Assembly (NCBI GenBank): GCA_004554165.1
Contig: SFNQ01000002.1
Location: forward strand, 1 to 64,000
DNA from: Clostridiales bacterium
GTDB taxonomy: Bacteria > Bacillota > Clostridia > Christensenellales > CAG-138
DNA: 64,000 bases
Reading direction: 5' to 3'
The notes beneath the pieces were generated by a model. It had not been told where the DNA came from. It saw only the letters and a list, made by a program, of their open reading frames with translations, and ran no database searches. The position numbers were made by a program, and so were the translations under genes. Every line of letters begins with the position of its first letter. Position 1 is the first letter of the stretch. Shown piece after piece: positions 61,268 through 64,000 of this stretch.

Positions 61268-62155
61268 ATGGCGGTTTTGCGGCCTGCGGTTGTGGCGCTG
61301 GGCATGTTTGACGGCGTACACACCGGGCATCAGGAGCTGCTGCAAACGGCGGCCTCCTTTGCGGAGATGATCGGCGCGCGCTGCTGCGTATACACCTTTT
61401 TGAACCATCCTTCGACGCTGCTTGGCGGGGATACCCCGCTGCTCACAGGAACGGAGGAGCGCCGCGCGCTGCTGACGATGTTCGGCGCGGACGAGGTCTT
61501 TATGGAACCCTTCGACAGGAATGTGATGCGGCTTTCGCCGGAGGACTTTATCCGCCGCCTGTTCCGCCTGTGGGATGTGCGCGGGCTTGTGGCCGGGTTC
61601 AATTATACGTTCGGCGATCATGGCGCCGGCACGGCGCAGACGCTTATTGCGCTGGGCGAGTCGTTCGGCTATTCCGCGATCATTGTGCCTCCCGTGGAAG
61701 CGGGGGGCGGCCCGGTGTCCAGCTCCCGCATCCGCCGGCTGTTGTCGGAAGGCGATGCCCGCGGCGCGGCGCTTTTGCTGGGACGTCCGTATTCTGTTGG
61801 CGGCACGGTGACACCGAACCGGCAAAACGGACGCAGATTGGGGTTTCCCACGGCCAACCTTTTGCCCCAGGCCGGGCGCGCGCTGCCCAAGCGCGGCGTG
61901 TACGTGACGGATGCGGTCTGCGCAGCCGGCGTATACCGCGCTGTGACCAATGTGGGAACCAACCCCACCGTACACGGCGACCATGTGACGATTGAGACGC
62001 ACCTGCTGGATTTTTCCGGCGACCTGTACGGCAGTGAGCTGGAGATCCGTTTTCTGCACTATCTCCGGCCGGAACAGCCCTTTCCCTCGGTGGATGCGCT
62101 TCGGGCGCAGATTGCCTGCGATGCGGATAGCGCGCGGCGCTTCCGCGCAAAATAG
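61268..62155 (+). CDS. ribF: Bifunctional riboflavin kinase/FAD synthetase
   Basis: 295 residues from the ATG at 61268 behind gggaggggg; a TTG at 61247 overlapping truB is a less likely start. The N-terminal FMN adenylyltransferase domain has GMFDGVHTGH and SSSRIRRLLSEGD; the C-terminal riboflavin kinase domain has GRRLGFPTANL and VTNVGTNPTV. Makes FMN and FAD. Last gene of the operon before the rpsO promoter. Confidence 0.97.
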   Translation: MAVLRPAVVALGMFDGVHTGHQELLQTAASFAEMIGARCCVYTFLNHPSTLLGGDTPLLTGTEERRALLTMFGADEVFMEPFDRNVMRLSPEDFIRRLFRLWDVRGLVAGFNYTFGDHGAGTAQTLIALGESFGYSAIIVPPVEAGGGPVSSSRIRRLLSEGDARGAALLLGRPYSVGGTVTPNRQNGRRLGFPTANLLPQAGRALPKRGVYVTDAVCAAGVYRAVTNVGTNPTVHGDHVTIETHLLDFSGDLYGSELEIRFLHYLRPEQPFPSVDALRAQIACDADSARRFRAK

Positions 62156-62179
62156 TACGGGAAAATCCCGGAAAGCCTG

Positions 62180-62208
62180 TTTACAAGCCGGGCCGAACGT
62201 GTTATAAT
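62180..62208 (+). promoter_or_regulatory. Promoter of rpsO
   Basis: TTTACA (62180-62185), 17 nt, TATAAT (62203-62208), with an extended TG. The leader of about 85 nt may hold the S15 autoregulatory site, but I could not delimit it. Confidence 0.8.
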
Positions 62209-62298
62209 CAACTGACTTTGAACCGCTCACATGGTTTTGCGACTCTCCGACGCGCTACGATGTCTGCGGGGATACAGAAAAATGGAGGAGTTTTTACC

Positions 62299-62553
62299 AT
62301 GACCAAACAGGAAATTATCGAAACCTATGCGCTGCACGAGGGCGATACCGGTTCTCCCGAGGTGCAGATTGCGCTGCTCACCCAGCGCATCAACCACCTT
62401 AACGAGCATCTCAAGCTCCACAAGAAGGATCATCATTCCCGCAGGGGCCTTTTGAAGATGGTCGGTCAGCGCCGCGGACTTCTCAACTACCTCAAGGAGA
62501 AGGACATCGAGCGCTACAGAGCAATCGTCGCAAGCCTGAACCTCAGAAAATAA
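62299..62553 (+). CDS. rpsO: 30S ribosomal protein S15
   Basis: 84 residues from the ATG at 62299 (tggaggag). Contains DTGSPEVQIALLTQRINHL and the KDHHSRRGLLKMVGQRRGLLNYL signature. It is a few residues shorter than most S15 proteins, at the N-terminus. The frame stays open upstream to 62218, but the binding site fixes the start. Confidence 0.98.
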   Translation: MTKQEIIETYALHEGDTGSPEVQIALLTQRINHLNEHLKLHKKDHHSRRGLLKMVGQRRGLLNYLKEKDIERYRAIVASLNLRK

Positions 62554-62554
62554 A

Positions 62555-62590
62555 AAGAATCGGCGGGGCTTTTCCCGCCATTCTTTTTTT
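62555..62590 (+). terminator. Intrinsic terminator between rpsO and pnp
   Basis: aagaat + ggcggg pair with cccgcc + attctt (one bulged C), followed by a long T-run. Transcription of pnp must read through it or start after it. Confidence 0.85.
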
Positions 62591-62668
62591 GTGTGGTTTT
62601 GGCGCTGTGCGCTCGTCTGATTCAGGTTTTTATGAAAATGAAGATAAAAAACAGAAGGAGCATGCAAC

Positions 62669-64000
62669 ATGCAAGCAAGAACATTTGAAATGCAGCTCGG
62701 CGGCCGTACCCTGACCGTCGAAACCGGAAAGTACGCGGAACAGGCGGGCGGCTCCTGCCTTGTGCGCTGTGGGGATACCGCGGTGCTCGTGTGCGCGACC
62801 GTCGCCAAAACAGCGCGCGACGGCGTGGATTTTCTGCCGCTCAGCGTGGAGTTTGAGGAAAAGCTGTACTCTGTGGGCAAGATCCCCGGCGGCTTCATCA
62901 AGCGCGAGGGCCGTCCCAGCGAGAAGGCCATTCTGACCTCCCGCCTCATCGACCGGCCGATCCGTCCCCTCTTCCCCAAGGGCTTTTATAACGACGTGCA
63001 GGTCATCGCCACCGTTCTCTCCGTGGAGCAGGACGTACAGCCGGAAATTCTGGGCATGATCGGTTCGTCCATCGCCCTGTCCATTTCCGACGCGCCCTTC
63101 ATGGGGCCGACGGGCTCCGTGGCCGTGGGCATGATCGACGGCGCGTACATTCTCAACCCCACGCTTGAGCAGCGCGCTCAGAGCGTTCTTTCCCTGACCG
63201 TTGCCGGCACGAAGGATGCCGTCATGATGGTCGAGGCGGGCGCGAAGGAAGTGACCGAGGCGGAAATGCTGGGCGCCATCCTGTTTGCCCACGAGGAAAT
63301 CAAAAAGATCGTCGCCTTCATCGAGGGAATTCAGGCGGAGATCGGCAAGGAAAAGCGCCCGGTGGAGATTTACCATCCGGACGAGGCGCTGACCGAAAAG
63401 GTGCGCGCGTATGCCTTCGAGAAGGTGCGCTGGTCGCTGGATACCTTTGACCGCAAGGAGCGCGAGGCGCGTTCGCAGCAGGTCAAGGAGGAGACCATTG
63501 CCGCCTTTGCCGAGGAGTATCCCGAATCCGCCAAGGATATCGATGCGATTCTCTACGCCATCACCAAGGAGATCGTCCGCGACAAGATCATCAACCATGA
63601 GATCCGTCCCGACGGCCGCAAGTATACGGAAATCCGTCCCATCTGGTCCGAGGTGGGCATTCTGCCCCGCACACATGGCAGCGCGGTGTTCACCCGCGGC
63701 CAGACGCAGGTTATGACCATCGCCACCCTCGGCACCATTGGCGAGGCGCAGATGCTGGACGGCATTTCGCCCGAGACCACCAAGCGCTACATGCACCAGT
63801 ACAACATGCCGCCCTACAGCGTAGGCGAGACCCGCATGATGCGCGGCCCCGGCCGCCGCGAGGTTGGCCACGGCGCTCTGGCGGAGCGTGCGCTGGAGCC
63901 CATGCTGCCCTCGGAGGAGGAATTCCCCTACTGCATGCGTCTGGTATCCGAGGTCATCAGTTCCAACGGCTCCACCTCTCAGGCCTCCATCTGCGCGAGC
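62669..64000 (+). CDS. pnp: Polynucleotide phosphorylase, 3' end outside the window
   Basis: A phosphorolytic 3'-5' exoribonuclease. 444 codons are visible from the ATG at 62669 (aaggag upstream) to the window edge. First RNase PH domain with GKIPGGFIKREGRPSEKAILTSRL-type sequence (here IPGGFIKREGRP), an all-helical middle (about 215-310), and the second RNase PH domain starting at HEIRPDGR; GPGRREVGHGALAERAL is present. The KH and S1 domains would follow outside. An out-of-frame ATG 7 nt upstream opens a nine-codon frame. Confidence 0.98.
   Translation, partial: MQARTFEMQLGGRTLTVETGKYAEQAGGSCLVRCGDTAVLVCATVAKTARDGVDFLPLSVEFEEKLYSVGKIPGGFIKREGRPSEKAILTSRLIDRPIRPLFPKGFYNDVQVIATVLSVEQDVQPEILGMIGSSIALSISDAPFMGPTGSVAVGMIDGAYILNPTLEQRAQSVLSLTVAGTKDAVMMVEAGAKEVTEAEMLGAILFAHEEIKKIVAFIEGIQAEIGKEKRPVEIYHPDEALTEKVRAYAFEKVRWSLDTFDRKEREARSQQVKEETIAAFAEEYPESAKDIDAILYAITKEIVRDKIINHEIRPDGRKYTEIRPIWSEVGILPRTHGSAVFTRGQTQVMTIATLGTIGEAQMLDGISPETTKRYMHQYNMPPYSVGETRMMRGPGRREVGHGALAERALEPMLPSEEEFPYCMRLVSEVISSNGSTSQASICAS

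Noticed and set aside
1..64000. CRISPR arrays, insertion sequences, prophage genes, rRNA operons
   Set aside because: No regularly spaced repeats, transposase, integrase, phage structural gene or rRNA sequence was seen.

Overview
The window looks like part of the chromosome of a GC-rich, endospore-forming Clostridia-type Firmicute. The evidence is a complete spoIIIA operon (spoIIIAA-AH), spoIVA, gpr, spoIIP, ytfJ and a DacF-type carboxypeptidase, together with an anaerobic pyruvate:ferredoxin oxidoreductase, a Na+-pump decarboxylase and Firmicute-style housekeeping operons. A Christensenellales- or Oscillospirales-like lineage is possible, but the sequence alone does not settle it.

Layout. 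1-1.3 kb: the 3' part of an AT-richer polytopic membrane protein, cut by the window edge. 1.5-6.1 kb: an anchored SH3/endonuclease-phosphatase protein, carbamate kinase (arcC) behind a strongly structured leader, and an MBL-fold lipoprotein with a lamin-tail domain. 6.2-11.8 kb: nifJ (with a consensus promoter) and an M3 oligopeptidase. 12.1-19.0 kb: a DUF512 protein, der, plsY, spoIVA, gpr and spoIIP. 19.5-22.6 kb (minus strand): the lysine/diaminopimelate operon asd-dapA-dapB, in which DapB carries a C-terminal pair of aspartokinase-type ACT domains. 22.8-28.7 kb: methyltransferase, hslO, a TPR protein, an rRNA methyltransferase, an ApgM-like mutase and tRNA-Ser(GGA). A decayed stretch of about 0.8 kb follows the tRNA.

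29.5-32.8 kb (minus): a YyaL-like protein and a FAD/Rieske oxidoreductase. 33.3-38.4 kb: a PAS-GGDEF cyclase, an alpha/beta hydrolase, then purA-purB behind a 240-nt structured leader. 38.9-41.3 kb (minus): a GNAT acetyltransferase, an orphan DNA methyltransferase and a GntR regulator. 41.4-46.1 kb: spoIIIAA-AH, with an unusually short spoIIIAF. 46.2-50.0 kb: a second GntR regulator, then DUF2953-ytfJ-dacF-rluB. 50.2-54.1 kb: a membrane decarboxylase set (gamma, biotin carrier, beta, alpha) joined to pgsA. 54.2-64.0 kb: the translation operon rimP-nusA-ylxR-ylxQ-infB-rbfA-nrnA-truB-ribF, then rpsO and pnp (cut by the window end).

Most of the window is ordinary core genome. The items most worth following are the DapB-ACT fusion, the 172-nt arcC leader closed by a helix of about 27 bp, the purA leader, the 59-residue SpoIIIAF, and a DUF512 gene whose promoter predicts an almost leaderless transcript. 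All coordinates, motifs and foldings were read by eye; no database search or folding program was run.
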